From contig CAWHHJ010000015.1 of NCBI GenBank assembly GCA_963829085.1, forward strand, positions 124,001-188,000: a stretch of 64,000 bases of DNA, read 5' to 3'. Both the position numbers and the translations under genes were made by a program. The DNA is from PALSA-1004 sp963829085 (GTDB lineage: Bacteria; Pseudomonadota; Gammaproteobacteria; Burkholderiales; SG8-41). The first letter of the stretch is position 1; every line of letters begins with the position of its first letter. The notes under the pieces were generated by a model that saw nothing but the letters and a program-made list of their open reading frames with translations, was not told where the DNA came from and ran no database searches. Of this stretch, positions 28,024-37,232 are shown piece by piece.

Positions 28024-29904
28024 ATGGCCGACGAACACGAGCGAAAGGACTCATCAAGTGAGCTCGTTGTTCTTACGAGGACACTCGTCGAACTTCAGGC
28101 GTCCCACAACAATGTGCTTTCCACCATTTCGAGACAGCTCGATACCGTCATCTGCATTCTCGAGCGCGTTTCGAAACAAACGTGTGAGACGCTCAACGAA
28201 GCGCATCTGCAGACAGACTTGCAGACGAGGCTACGGGCCGCTGCCGAAGTCTTGGCGGACCTTTACAAGACCGCGCATCCTGACGCCGCCCTGGCATATG
28301 AGAAGCTCGAAAAGATTCGAAAGGATTTGCTGGAGCGTTGTCCCGCGGAGGTGCCGAAGCCAATCTGCACCTACGAACCGTGCGTGCCACCGGGGTCGGA
28401 ATCGGGCTCGCGTGACAGCATGGTTGCCATCGCGCACCCGCAGCGAGTAATCGGAGCGCCTTACCCACCGGCGGAACATTGCGACGAGGGCAGAGAGCCC
28501 AATGACGACGATGGACGCGAAGTCCCTCGAGGGCCTTTCCGTGGGTTCGTAGTTCCCGGCAAGCCCTTGCAACTGATGGATTTCAAGTCCGGCGCCGGCG
28601 GCGATGATCCGGACCCAGTGGTGTTTGGAAAATATACGTCCTACGGAACCACACCGACGCCGTTGTCGACGGTGGCAGCCGACATCAGCGGGGCGCAGAG
28701 CGGGAGCGTCGTGATGGCGACGGGCAATTGGTATGCAGTATATTCAACGGACGGCGGAAACAATTTCATTTCCATCGATCCCACCACTGTCTTTCCCAAC
28801 GCCGCAGACGCTGGCTTTTGTTGCGACCAGGTATTGCAATACGCAGCGAGCATCGATCGCTTCATCTGGCTCATGCAGTTCAACGCTGGCGCCGATGGCC
28901 GGAATCGGTTACGCATTGCCGTCGCGAGTCCCCAGGATGTCATCAATACGAAGTGCACGGGATGGACCTACTGGGACCTCACTTCTGCGCAATTCGGTTT
29001 TGCCAATGACATGGATTACCCCGACATGTCACTCGGCAACAATTTCTTGTATTTAAGTGTTGATCAGCGGGGCTCGGGTCTTCTGGTCGTTCGGGTCCCG
29101 TTGAATGAACTTCAGGCGGGCGGAACGATAAACTTTCGCTTCACGACACCTTCGGATTCTGCGTCCGCTTATGGCGGCCACTTGTCGCAGAATACTGGCG
29201 ACGAGGTTTTCTGGGCAGGCTGTGGTAAGCCAAAAGACAACGGCACGCTGCAGGTATTCTCGTGGGCCGAAAGTTCTACCTCGTATTTCTGGCGCGATGT
29301 CGCCCTCAATTACAACTGGCCCAATGGCACGTTATCGTCAATCGCAAAAGATGGAACGACCGATTGGCTGACAAAGCTCGATAACTTTCCGAAGTTCGGA
29401 GTAACCGGCGCGACCCGTCGAGGCAACGAGGTATGGTTCGCATGGACCGCCAGTAGCGGTGACGGCGGCCATGGCGGATTCAACTTCCCCAACCCGCAAG
29501 TTCAGGTAGTCAAAATCGACGTAAAGAACAACTACAAGTTGCTCGATCACTTCCCGATTTGGAATAACGACCATGCGTTTGCCTATCCTTCGCTCGCGAC
29601 GAACGATCGCGGTGAAGTCGGCATTTGCCTGGGATGGGGCGGGGCGAAAAAGTTCTACGCCAACAGCGCGGTGGGTATCCTCGGTGACTTTGTCGTGTGG
29701 TATCCCGAATTAAGCGATACGGCAACTACGCGTTGGGGAGATTATGTAACCGTGCGACAGGCGAGCCCGCAGACCGGAATGTTTGCGGGATTTGGCTATG
29801 CGATTTTGAAAGATAGCACAGCGACGGCAGGTTACCGGTTTGATCCCTTTTACATTCTCTTCGGTCGTAACTCCATTGTTAATGCGGGACCAATCATCAA
29901 GTAG
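28024..29904 (+). CDS. Coiled-coil plus propeller-like protein, function unknown
   Basis: 626 residues from ATG 28024 with GGAGAAAAA upstream. Residues 1-110 are helical and charged, with a likely coiled coil and three cysteines (VICILE, KQTCETL, LERCPAE). From about residue 195 on, short beta repeats with Asp-box-like text (WYAVYSTDGGNNFISIDPTT) and many Trp/Gly suggest a BNR or sialidase-type beta-propeller. There is no signal peptide. Catalytic sialidase residues cannot be assigned. A small membrane protein and a second propeller gene follow on the same strand. Confidence 0.7.
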   Translation: MADEHERKDSSSELVVLTRTLVELQASHNNVLSTISRQLDTVICILERVSKQTCETLNEAHLQTDLQTRLRAAAEVLADLYKTAHPDAALAYEKLEKIRKDLLERCPAEVPKPICTYEPCVPPGSESGSRDSMVAIAHPQRVIGAPYPPAEHCDEGREPNDDDGREVPRGPFRGFVVPGKPLQLMDFKSGAGGDDPDPVVFGKYTSYGTTPTPLSTVAADISGAQSGSVVMATGNWYAVYSTDGGNNFISIDPTTVFPNAADAGFCCDQVLQYAASIDRFIWLMQFNAGADGRNRLRIAVASPQDVINTKCTGWTYWDLTSAQFGFANDMDYPDMSLGNNFLYLSVDQRGSGLLVVRVPLNELQAGGTINFRFTTPSDSASAYGGHLSQNTGDEVFWAGCGKPKDNGTLQVFSWAESSTSYFWRDVALNYNWPNGTLSSIAKDGTTDWLTKLDNFPKFGVTGATRRGNEVWFAWTASSGDGGHGGFNFPNPQVQVVKIDVKNNYKLLDHFPIWNNDHAFAYPSLATNDRGEVGICLGWGGAKKFYANSAVGILGDFVVWYPELSDTATTRWGDYVTVRQASPQTGMFAGFGYAILKDSTATAGYRFDPFYILFGRNSIVNAGPIIK

Positions 29905-29963
29905 GTATAGCTAAGTGTCATTCGACCCACTGAGTTAGCGTGTTGTAAACATAGGAGGAGTGC

Positions 29964-30098
29964 ATGAACTTCATCGAAACACTTTTCGGATTTTCTCCCG
30001 ATGGCGGATCCGGCGCGTTCGAGATTCTTTTATTTCTGATCCCAATGGCTGGAGTCGCCTTCTTGGCGATACGACGCGCGCTGAAACGACGACGTTAG
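29964..30098 (+). CDS. Very small membrane protein between the propeller genes
   Basis: 44 residues from ATG 29964 with a perfect ATAGGAGGAG site. MNFIETLFGFSPDGGSGAFE leads into one hydrophobic helix (ILLFLIPMAGVAFLAI) and a basic end RRALKRRR, giving a clear C-in topology. The strong ribosome site and position argue for a real gene, probably cotranscribed with its neighbours. Function unknown. Confidence 0.6.
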   Translation: MNFIETLFGFSPDGGSGAFEILLFLIPMAGVAFLAIRRALKRRR

Positions 30099-30180
30099 GG
30101 CCAGTATCGAATCTCGCAGGTATCGATCGCATAGCCAGCGCCATCTCGCCGGCGTTTGCTTTCTATAGACTGAGGCAAGC

Positions 30181-31826
30181 ATGTCAGAACAGTTTCCCGA
30201 CTCAATGCCGGCGCTATACGGGTTGTTCCGCGGCGCCAACGTTCAGGTCACTCAGTCGACCCCACGAGCGGACGGCTCATCGAATTCGCGTTCCGAATGC
30301 GATCTGGTTGTAGACCCGTCAGATCCTGACCGAATGATCGCTGTATCGAAACGCTTCATCGATAACCAGAATTACAGGTTCACTACCGCGAGTGCCTATA
30401 CAGAGAATGGCGGATACTCTTGGAACGACTCCGCAGATCTTTGGCTCGACACAAGCGAGAATTGGCGTGGATTTACTGACCCAGCGCTCGCGTTTGACAA
30501 CAATTCGAACGCCTTTTTAATTTCAGAACCGCTGACTTGGCAGGTCGCCGAAGATCTCACTAGTTTCGGGATCGTCGCATTTAAATCCGACAATGGCGGA
30601 AAGTCGTGGAAGAGTGGTCCGCCGCGCCTGCACAGCGACTCCAAAGATGATAAGCAATGGGCTGCGGCGGACGTGTCCGCAACAAGTGCGTATGCCGGCA
30701 ATGTATATGCCTGTTGGGCCGCATACACCCCGATTCGATTTGCGCGTAGTATTGATGTGGCGACACATGGCAGGGCATTGTCGGACAAAGCTCGGGTTCT
30801 GACATTACGTCGATTCACGGATACGCGCCTGCAATGTGTGTGAGTCGAGACGGCACTATACATATCGCCTCGCACAACCCTGGGTCGAGTTCGATCGACT
30901 ACATGCAGTCGCGAGACGGGGGCGATTCCTTTTCGCAACTCGAGGCCGCCGCGAGCGGCATAGTCGATATACAGAGGAAGTTTCCACCGGCATCAAATTC
31001 GGATTTTCCACAGTTTCCGGGTGGGAAATTCCGCGTGATGACGCTGGTTTGCATCGCGCCTGTCGGAGAGAGTGGATGTGTTATTGCCTGGTCCGATTGC
31101 CGCAGTGGTATGGCCCGGATTTTCCATCGTGTCCGAGACGACAATGGTGTATGGCAGGGACCATCGAGTGGCGCACCGTTATTAAGCGATGCCTTATTAC
31201 GCTCGGCGACCGGGTTCCACCATTTTCATCCGCAGTTAGCGATAACAGATAGTGGAATTATCGGATGCGCGTTCTATGAGTTTGGCGAAAAACGTCCGGA
31301 TGGCTTGCCGAGAATCGATGTTCTGGTCGCGTCCACTTCCGTGTTTGGTGCTCCGTTTAGCTTTTCGCTCGTGACAACGGTAACTGAGCAAGCATGGGAC
31401 CCTGCTGTAGACGCACCGCTTTCCCGTGGCAATCCTGCAGTGACCTTCATCGGTGAGTATTTCGGCTTCGACGCAGCAGGCGACGACTTTTGCGTTCTTT
31501 GGACTGATACGCGCACTGGCAAACAAGAACTATGGTTCGCGCGGGTTCACACCGTTCGACCGAAGACCAGAAGACCGCGTGCAATTGAGGATGCGGTGGT
31601 TGCGGTCGTAACCGCCGGTGTCAAGGTGGACGCGGGTGGCATAGCCTGGATTAAGGGAGTTCCTCATATCGTTCCACCACGTGGCCCGAGCCAGGAGATC
31701 CTTGGCCTGCTCGCGGCATACACCAGCCTTGAAGATCTCTCTGGTTCCGCAACCAAAGCAGCAAAAAATGAAATCTTGAGGGCCATTGCCAAAGCCGCTC
31801 AGCGATCGCTCACTAGGAAACGGTAG
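30181..31826 (+). pseudogene. Second propeller-like (BNR/sialidase-type) protein, frameshifted
   Basis: ATG 30181 opens a protein with Asp-box-like repeats: YTENGGYSWND, FKSDNGGKSWKSGP. The frame breaks near 30755; a shifted frame continues DTWQGIVGQSSGSDITSIHG, APAMCVSRDGTIHIASHNPG, MQSRDGGDSFSQLE and FHFHPQLAITDSGIIGC-like text (GFHHFHPQLAITDSG), and ends at 31826. Together about 548 residues. The C-terminal 70 residues after the propeller are helical. One indel explains the break. It pairs with the 28024 gene, with which it shares the fold type. Confidence 0.65.
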
Positions 31827-31840
31827 TCTTGATCGACGCG

Positions 31841-31869
31841 CCCGCTTGAACGATGCTCGGCGGGTTTTT
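31841..31869 (+). terminator. Intrinsic terminator after the propeller gene
   Basis: CCCGC/GCGGG stem with a 14-base loop followed by TTTTT, 15 bp past the stop at 31826. Confidence 0.6.
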
Positions 31870-32040
31870 GCTCTCGCTCCGCTGCTAGGAGGGTATCAAA
31901 GAGTTCAGGGTAGCGATGCTTACGCGCGAGCCCGGCAGCGATAATGAGTGACGTTGAGCTTCGACGGGTCAAGAGGCTCGCCGGCTACCATATCAATATG
32001 GTCTACGCTGACTAATTTCGCGAGACGCAAAGGACTCCGC

Positions 32041-32098
32041 ATGTTGGATCTAACACCCTACGGCCGCCTCGCCGAATTCGTCAAGCTGACAGACAAGC
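32041..32098 (+). pseudogene. Possible gene start cut off by the IS3 element
   Basis: ATG 32041 after AAAGGACTCCGC encodes MLDLTPYGRLAEFVKLTDK up to the left IS end at 32099. The good ribosome site suggests a real gene whose remainder was displaced. The right flank of the IS does not continue it. Confidence 0.35.
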
Positions 32099-32127
32099 TG
32101 ACCCTGCCTCGATTGCACGTGCACCAG
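32099..32127 (+). repeat. Left terminal inverted repeat of the IS3 element
   Basis: Starts TGACCCTGCCTCG and matches the reverse complement of 33342-33370 at 24 of 29 positions. Confidence 0.85.
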
Positions 32128-32128
32128 G

Positions 32129-32995
32129 TCACGCCACATTGCGACGACGCTGTTCTGCATCGACGGGTGTTTGATAACCGATCGACGAATGCATGCGTTC
32201 ACGATTGTAGAAGCCTTCGATCCAGTCGACGATGTCGAGCCTCGCATGCGCGCGCGTGTCGTAGCACATGCAATGAACCCGCTCGACCTTCAGCGTCTTG
32301 AAGAAGCTTTCGATCACCGCGTTGTCCCAGCAGCTGCCGCGTCCGCTCATCGATTGAATCATTCGATAGTCGTTAATTAATCGCCGATGCGCTTCGCTTG
32401 CATACTGACTGCCACGGTCCGAATGCATGATCAGTCCCGGCGGCGGCTTGCGCTGCCAAAAGGCGAATGTTAACGCCTGACAGACCAGATCGGCCTTCAT
32501 GCGCTCGCTCATCGACCAGCCGACGATTCTGCGACTCGCCAAATCCATGATGCACGCGAGATAGAGCCAGCCCTCTGCGGTGGCGATATAGGTGATATCA
32601 GCCACCCACGCCCGGTTCAATTGCCAGCCGTCGAAACGCCGATCGAGCAGATTGCGCGCAACCGGCTTTTGATGCGCAGAATCCGTCGTCACCCGATAGG
32701 GCCGTGTGTACACCGGGCGCAACGCTTGTCGCCTCAAGCTCTTGCGCACCCGCTCGTGGCCAACCCGATACCCGCGTGCTTGCAGCTCACACACGATACG
32801 GGGCCGACCGTAGCGGCGTTTATGCATAGCGTGTATCGCCGCGACCTGCGCATCCAGTGTCGCATTGGCAATCGAGCGCGCGCTGGGCACACGCATTCGC
32901 CACTGAGTAAATCCGCTGCGCGACACGCCCAATTGCCGGCACATCCGCGTCACACCGTACAGGTCGCCGTGGGTTGCGATCCAGGCATATTTCAC
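32129..32995 (-). CDS. IS3-family transposase OrfB (DDE integrase domain)
   Basis: 288 residues from GTG 32995. HTH_21-like start, then the rve/DDE core: WVADITYIATAEGWLYLACI (first Asp), GLIMHSDRGSQYAS (second Asp) and GSCWDNAVIESFFKTLKVE (Glu), ending YNRERMHSSIGYQTPVDAE. All catalytic residues are present, so it may be active. The start overlaps the orfA stop by 4 bp. The fused OrfAB would be made by -1 frameshifting at the AAAAAAG in orfA. Confidence 0.93.
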   Translation of the reverse strand: MKYAWIATHGDLYGVTRMCRQLGVSRSGFTQWRMRVPSARSIANATLDAQVAAIHAMHKRRYGRPRIVCELQARGYRVGHERVRKSLRRQALRPVYTRPYRVTTDSAHQKPVARNLLDRRFDGWQLNRAWVADITYIATAEGWLYLACIMDLASRRIVGWSMSERMKADLVCQALTFAFWQRKPPPGLIMHSDRGSQYASEAHRRLINDYRMIQSMSGRGSCWDNAVIESFFKTLKVERVHCMCYDTRAHARLDIVDWIEGFYNRERMHSSIGYQTPVDAEQRRRNVA

Positions 32996-33306
32996 CGCGA
33001 CTCCTTCGCGAAGTATGCCGCCGCCTTTTTTACGATTTCAAGATCAAGTTGGGTGCTCGCGAGCTCGCGGCGTAACCGCGCGTTCTCTGCCTCGAGTTCA
33101 CTGACCGGACGTCTCACCAATACTGCATCACGATTCAGTGCGCCCAGCTTACCGGCGCCCTTCAATCGCACCCAATTTCCGAGGCTCGACGGCGGTATTC
33201 CCAACCGCTTGGCAGCCTGGTTGCTGCCCACAGAATCGGCCAGTCGAACTGCCTCGATCTTGAACTCATCGGTGTATTGTCGATCTGCTACATCCTTCTT
33301 GCCCAT
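32992..33306 (-). CDS. IS3-family transposase OrfA (HTH, leucine zipper)
   Basis: 104 residues from ATG 33306. RQYTDEFKIEAVRLADSVG, AAKRLGIPPSSLGNWV form the HTH_Tnp_1 domain; LEAENARLRRELASTQLDLE is the zipper. The heptamer A_AAA_AAG (minus strand, 33031-33025) is in the correct phase for programmed -1 slippage, giving the OrfAB transposase. OrfA alone acts as a binding repressor in studied IS3 members. Confidence 0.92.
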   Translation of the reverse strand: MGKKDVADRQYTDEFKIEAVRLADSVGSNQAAKRLGIPPSSLGNWVRLKGAGKLGALNRDAVLVRRPVSELEAENARLRRELASTQLDLEIVKKAAAYFAKESR

Positions 33307-33341
33307 AACTTCCTCCGTTCATCAGACATTTACTCACAAAT

Positions 33342-33370
33342 CTGATGCACGTGAAACCGAGGCAAGATCA
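33342..33370 (-). repeat. Right terminal inverted repeat of the IS3 element
   Basis: Read on the minus strand it starts TGATCTTGCCTCGG and mirrors 32099-32127. Confidence 0.85.
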
Positions 33371-33532
33371 GAGTGCGACGGCCGCGGCGCTCGGTCGCCG
33401 ACCTTGCTCATACTCGCGCAAGGTACTGGCACGAATGCCCAGAAGTCGAGCGAATTCCAGCTGAGTAAGCTTAAGTTTTACTCGGATGCGTTCGATGCTT
33501 CTCGCATCCAGTTGTCGGGACCGTTTATTCAA
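33371..33532 (-). pseudogene. XRE-type antitoxin/regulator fragment cut by the IS
   Basis: The minus strand encodes SIERIRVKLKLTQLEFARLL, GIRASTLREYEQGRRP and SAAAVAL, a helix-turn-helix of the HigA/NadS antitoxin type. The frame ends at once on the TGA of the IS terminal repeat, and upstream a TAA precedes a doubtful TTG start, so both ends are damaged. No toxin partner is found next to it. Confidence 0.6.
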
Positions 33533-33569
33533 TGCGAGAGCTTAGTAGTGAAACCGTGGGACGCAGCGC

Positions 33570-33675
33570 CGGCGAAGCACCATGAGGCGGCCGCAGGACG
33601 TCGACACTGCCGGCCATCAATCGACCATGAGCCCGCTTGGTGGTCGGTTCAGCGAAAGGCTTTTACAGGCGTGAA
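33570..33675 (-). pseudogene. Zinc-ribbon (type A) remnant
   Basis: The minus strand has HACKSL followed by a shifted DNA segment GAACCGACCACCAAGCGGGC that corresponds to EPTTKxAH in the intact type A genes. One CxxC codon is lost and stops follow. Decayed copy. Confidence 0.5.
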
Positions 33676-33849
33676 CGGCAGCGTGTCTGATACGGAAACA
33701 TCGGCCGGTATCAATGCCAAGTGTGCCTAACGTTGTAGCGGCGTCCCTCAGTTAGGACACCGCGTTCGCACCCGACAAGTGCGTGCGGTTCAACACGGAG
33801 GAAGTGCTGGCAATGCCTTTTAGGGCAGACCTGTCCACTAATACGTATA

Positions 33850-34368
33850 TCACTTGTCCCATCGCTTGAACGCACCCTGGTGTGCATAGCGGCCGGCTCT
33901 GGCTACACCGGCCTCGAGCTTTAGGATGTGGCGTTGCCTACCACGCAGCACCGCCTGCCGACAACGGCTTAAAAATTCGGCGAGCTCTGCAGTTACGCTT
34001 TTTGAACGTCGGGGTCTCATTGTTGCGCCTTCCTTTAATGTCTTGGAACAATACTGATGCCATGGCACTGGTCCGCCCAGCCCTTTTGGGATCGCGCGTG
34101 TCCAGTCAACGTAGCATTTCAAACACAGCGGGCGGGCCGACGTGCCATCCTGCATGATGTCCTGGCGCACGGGATTGAGACAGAGATGCGGCGCGGTCGA
34201 GCCGGGCTGACCGAGGACTGAAACGCAGTTTGGACACTTACTAGGATCTGTTGTCCGAGTGTATGCCTGGTAGTCGCTGAAAGGCCGCCCATCGTTTCGC
34301 ATCTCCGGGGGTTTGTCAGGCGCACCCTTAAAGAGGATCGCTTTGTTTAATCTACTCAAGTCGACCAT
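33850..34368 (-). CDS. CxxC-containing hypothetical protein, distant zinc-ribbon relative
   Basis: 172 residues from ATG 34368. The first part has SKCPNCVSVLGQPGSTAPHL and then RPLCLKCYVDWTRAIPKG, so two CxxC pairs with a P..PHL element and a W after the second pair, like the small zinc-ribbon family but longer at both ends. The C-terminal half (RPRRSKSVTAELAEFLSRCR) is basic. No ribosome site is evident. Related to the family by pattern only. Confidence 0.5.
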   Translation of the reverse strand: MVDLSRLNKAILFKGAPDKPPEMRNDGRPFSDYQAYTRTTDPSKCPNCVSVLGQPGSTAPHLCLNPVRQDIMQDGTSARPLCLKCYVDWTRAIPKGLGGPVPWHQYCSKTLKEGATMRPRRSKSVTAELAEFLSRCRQAVLRGRQRHILKLEAGVARAGRYAHQGAFKRWDK

Positions 34369-34656
34369 ACGCTGGCGGTTGCGATTGTCATGTCAGCAAA
34401 ACACCGATTCGATGGAAGCGATGCAGCTGCATACTCGAAATCTGACAAATCTCCAGTCGTTCAGTACATGTATGGACTCGCCGAAGCCCAGATCAAAAAC
34501 AACTGTCTCTAACACAGCGGCTATGTAGATCGCATTGTTGCCAATGAGCACATGCTCGAAGACATCGACGGCGCATTGTGGTACGCGAGAGGTGTATTGA
34601 TCGGCGAAGAGGTGAAGCTACAATGGCGCAGTTCTCGTGAATTAGGAAAAAATAAA
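34369..34656. other. Spacer with no supported gene
   Basis: No coding region or hairpin is recognised in this 288-bp gap between divergent genes; promoters of both are expected here. Confidence 0.3.
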
Positions 34657-35927
34657 ATGGCAGATGGACCAACACCGCAGCAAATTCAGCAGGTTCAAAC
34701 GAACCTCGCGAATATGCAGAGGCTTAACGATTATGTGTATAACCACGGATTGGCGATATTTGGCAACGCGTATGCTCTGCTTTCCGAAGAAGACACACCG
34801 ACCCGGGACTTGCCGTGGGCCTCAATCTTCTCGAAGCCGCATTTCGCGGCATAGGGGCGATCGGCGGACCGCCGGGGGCGTTCATCTCGTCGTTTCTCAA
34901 TGGAATGCTTTCCTGGTGGGCGTCTTCAGCAAACACGCCTCCGAGTCTGAACGCGAGCTTTGCGAAGCTACTGATCCGATTCGAAACAACATCCGTTGCC
35001 GTCGATAGTCAGCTCGCAATCTATTACAAGAATGTGGCCGCAAATTGGAACGTTCAATTCACGTATAACGGCGAAACGGAAACGCTGTCCAACCTGGCGA
35101 ATATAACAATTCCCGCGGAGACCGATCCAGCGTTTGAAACTTTGGCCAAGGCGGCGATTGTCGGCGTCGATCAACAGCTCTGGACAATGCTGCTGCAAGT
35201 GAAGTACCAAATCACGTATTGGGATGTCGGTGGCCCTGGAGGTCTTTTGCCCGGGACAAAGGATCATCCACCTATCGATTTTGAAGAGGGATTCATCGCG
35301 GCTCATCCCGCCTATCGGCATACGTGGACGTGGCACGACGGCACTGGCTGCGGCGATAGTAATGGCTGGTATATTAAGGAGTACAACATCGGCACTGCGC
35401 CCAGCATCTTTTCGGACGGATCGCTGAATGCTGATGCGTGCAGGTACTTATTCATTGACAGCTACGATGGCGTTGTAATCAATAGTGATGGTCTGTTCCC
35501 CAGGAAAACGGTGTTCGAGGGCCTGGGCATCACCCAGGTAGACCACCGAATGCCACGAAGAGCCGCCGAAAAACTTTCGGTTGACTATGTACGAGCGATG
35601 AAGCAGGGGAAGACGCTCGGGCTGCTCGTCCAGCGCGAGGGCCGCGAGCAGGTGGAAAAGCGAGTCATCGAGAAAGCGCAGTCGGATCCGATTTTTGCGT
35701 GGGATTTGACTCGACGCACGCGCGAGACGTTGGAAAAATTCCTAGATGTTAAGATTCCAGACGTGGTCGCGGTTGATGTGATTGTGGAAAGTCCGCGGTC
35801 GTTCGCTCTAGTGATTCCGGAATCGGCTTCGCGAGTTGCGGCTGCATGCGAAGCGAACGGGAGTGCTCCAGATTACATTGATCACGGCGTAAGCGGCGTG
35901 AACGGGCACCAGCAGCCGCCCACGTGA
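34657..35927 (+). pseudogene. Protein with NHLP-like C-terminal domain, one frameshift
   Basis: ATG 34657 after TTAGGAAAAA begins MADGPTPQQIQQVQTNLANM. Near 34820 the frame shifts and continues GLNLLEAAFRGIGAIGGPPG and a long middle region with Trp-rich beta text (HTWTWHDGTGCGDSNGWYIK). The last 90 residues include REQVEKRVIEKAQSDPIFAW, TLEKFLDVKIPDVVAVDV and SPRSFALVIPES, which fit the nitrile-hydratase-leader (NHLP) pattern A.sDp.F...L....LE......P....V.V...p....lViP. NHLP is normally an N-terminal leader of RiPP precursors; here it is C-terminal on a large protein. Total about 420 residues if repaired. Confidence 0.55.
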
Positions 35928-36093
35928 ATCGGATCTTGTATTCTTCAATCTGGGATGACACGATCGAGACACATAGACGCTCAATCTCTGATGACCAAAC
36001 TCCAGCTTGGCTATCCGCCGTGAATGCGTGTTCCGCGAGTTGACCACAGGTGCCTTCAAAGACGCTCTTTAATTTCCAGAGGAGTTAACTTCC

Positions 36094-36741
36094 GTGACTG
36101 ATCGCAAGCGAAGTATCGTTACCTCGATTTTCGTGAGCGCGCTCGTCTGGCCGGTGCTCGCATCAGCGAACTATAACGAATCGGCGAATGGCGACCTCTC
36201 AGGCAACTTTCAGAGTCCGACGTCAATCGCCTTGGTTCCCAATGGATCCACGACGATCTCCGGGACTATTCAGGGGGCGGGGAATGGGGTGAGTGTAGAT
36301 CTGGACTACTTCACCGTGACGGTCCCTGCGGGACAGCTGCTTGCGGCACTGAACGTGCTACCAGGCACCGTGGGCGCGGGCGCCATTGGCTCCTTCATTG
36401 CGATCTATTCGGGCTCTACTGCGGTCAATCCGGTCGGCGCTGCTTCCACGGATGCCCTAGGCTACTACTTATATCGTGCGGCTGACATCGGCACAGACAT
36501 CCTAGACAATATGGCGACCTTCAATTTTAACGGAACCAATCCTTCCATCGGTTTCGTTCCGCCGCTTTTTCCCGGCGCCTACACGTTCTGGATCCAAGAA
36601 GGCTTCAACGGCACCTTTCCGTACAACTTTGAGCTGGTGCTGAATTCCGTTCCGGAACCGGCAAGCAGTCTGTTGATGGTGGCGGGTTTGGCTCTGATCA
36701 TGCGCCGACACCGCCGAGAGAATAAACCAGAGTCAGTTTAG
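36094..36741 (+). CDS. PEP-CTERM sorted exoprotein
   Basis: 215 residues from GTG 36094 with AGAGGAG upstream. Signal peptide ends near VLASA-NYNES. The mature region LVPNGSTTISGTIQGAGNG then DLDYFTVTVPAGQLLAAL looks like a pre-peptidase C-terminal (PPC)-type beta sandwich. The sorting signal VPEPASSLLMVAGLALI plus MRRHRRE ends the protein. Fourth intact PEP-CTERM gene in the window. Confidence 0.85.
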   Translation: MTDRKRSIVTSIFVSALVWPVLASANYNESANGDLSGNFQSPTSIALVPNGSTTISGTIQGAGNGVSVDLDYFTVTVPAGQLLAALNVLPGTVGAGAIGSFIAIYSGSTAVNPVGAASTDALGYYLYRAADIGTDILDNMATFNFNGTNPSIGFVPPLFPGAYTFWIQEGFNGTFPYNFELVLNSVPEPASSLLMVAGLALIMRRHRRENKPESV

Positions 36742-36850
36742 GTCAGGCTCAACTTCCTTGAACCTACACTCGCGGTGGATCTGAGACTCGAGCGGATTGA
36801 CTGGACTACGGTGCCAAAGGCGGGGCTGCAGTCATTGCGGGAGGCAATCC

Positions 36851-37028
36851 TCACTGTCGGGAGTTGGCCGTTGTGGCCGTGAGATGCATTGGTGGACCGC
36901 CGGACACGAGGACATGGGAGCCGTCCCGCTCGCCCGACCAGCTTACCTTCGGTAGTTTCTAGACACATTTCACCCTCAAGTGTGTACCAAGCCTGCGGCC
37001 CCGAATCCAAATAGCGGGCAACCGTCAT
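36851..37028 (-). pseudogene. Cupin-domain protein fragment
   Basis: The minus strand encodes SGPQAWYTLEGEMCLETTEG and KLVGRAG, then after one shift GSHVLVSGGPPMHLTATTAN with a stop at 36851. This is the central part of a cupin barrel (AWYvleGe.cleT..G...agaG.......gPpm.lta). The N-terminal strands are missing. Decayed. Confidence 0.6.
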
Positions 37029-37232
37029 ACCCCGCGTGAAGATCGACTCCCTATCGCCTGACTGGACGCCAAAAGGGTTATGCCGAAGCTAATGTGCAAT
37101 GTGACGTGACTGCAACAATCTGAAATCGATTAAAGCTGCGTTTCCTAACGAAGGATGGATGCTTCATATCGGAGAACCTAATCGATTGGAATGTGCTGTC
37201 ATAATATGTTGCAAGCTCTTTGATCCGGCCAG

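Larger units (their letters stand above)
32099..33370 (-). mobile_element. IS3-family insertion sequence
   Basis: 1272 bp bounded by imperfect inverted repeats of 29 bp (24 of 29 match), both starting TGA: TGACCCTGCCTCGATTGCAC on the left and TGATCTTGCCTCGGTTTCAC on the right in reverse complement. It carries orfA and orfB in the order and overlap usual for IS3. No 3-5 bp target duplication is seen (AGC left, GAG right), which suggests rearrangement after insertion. The right end cuts an XRE-type gene. Confidence 0.9.
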
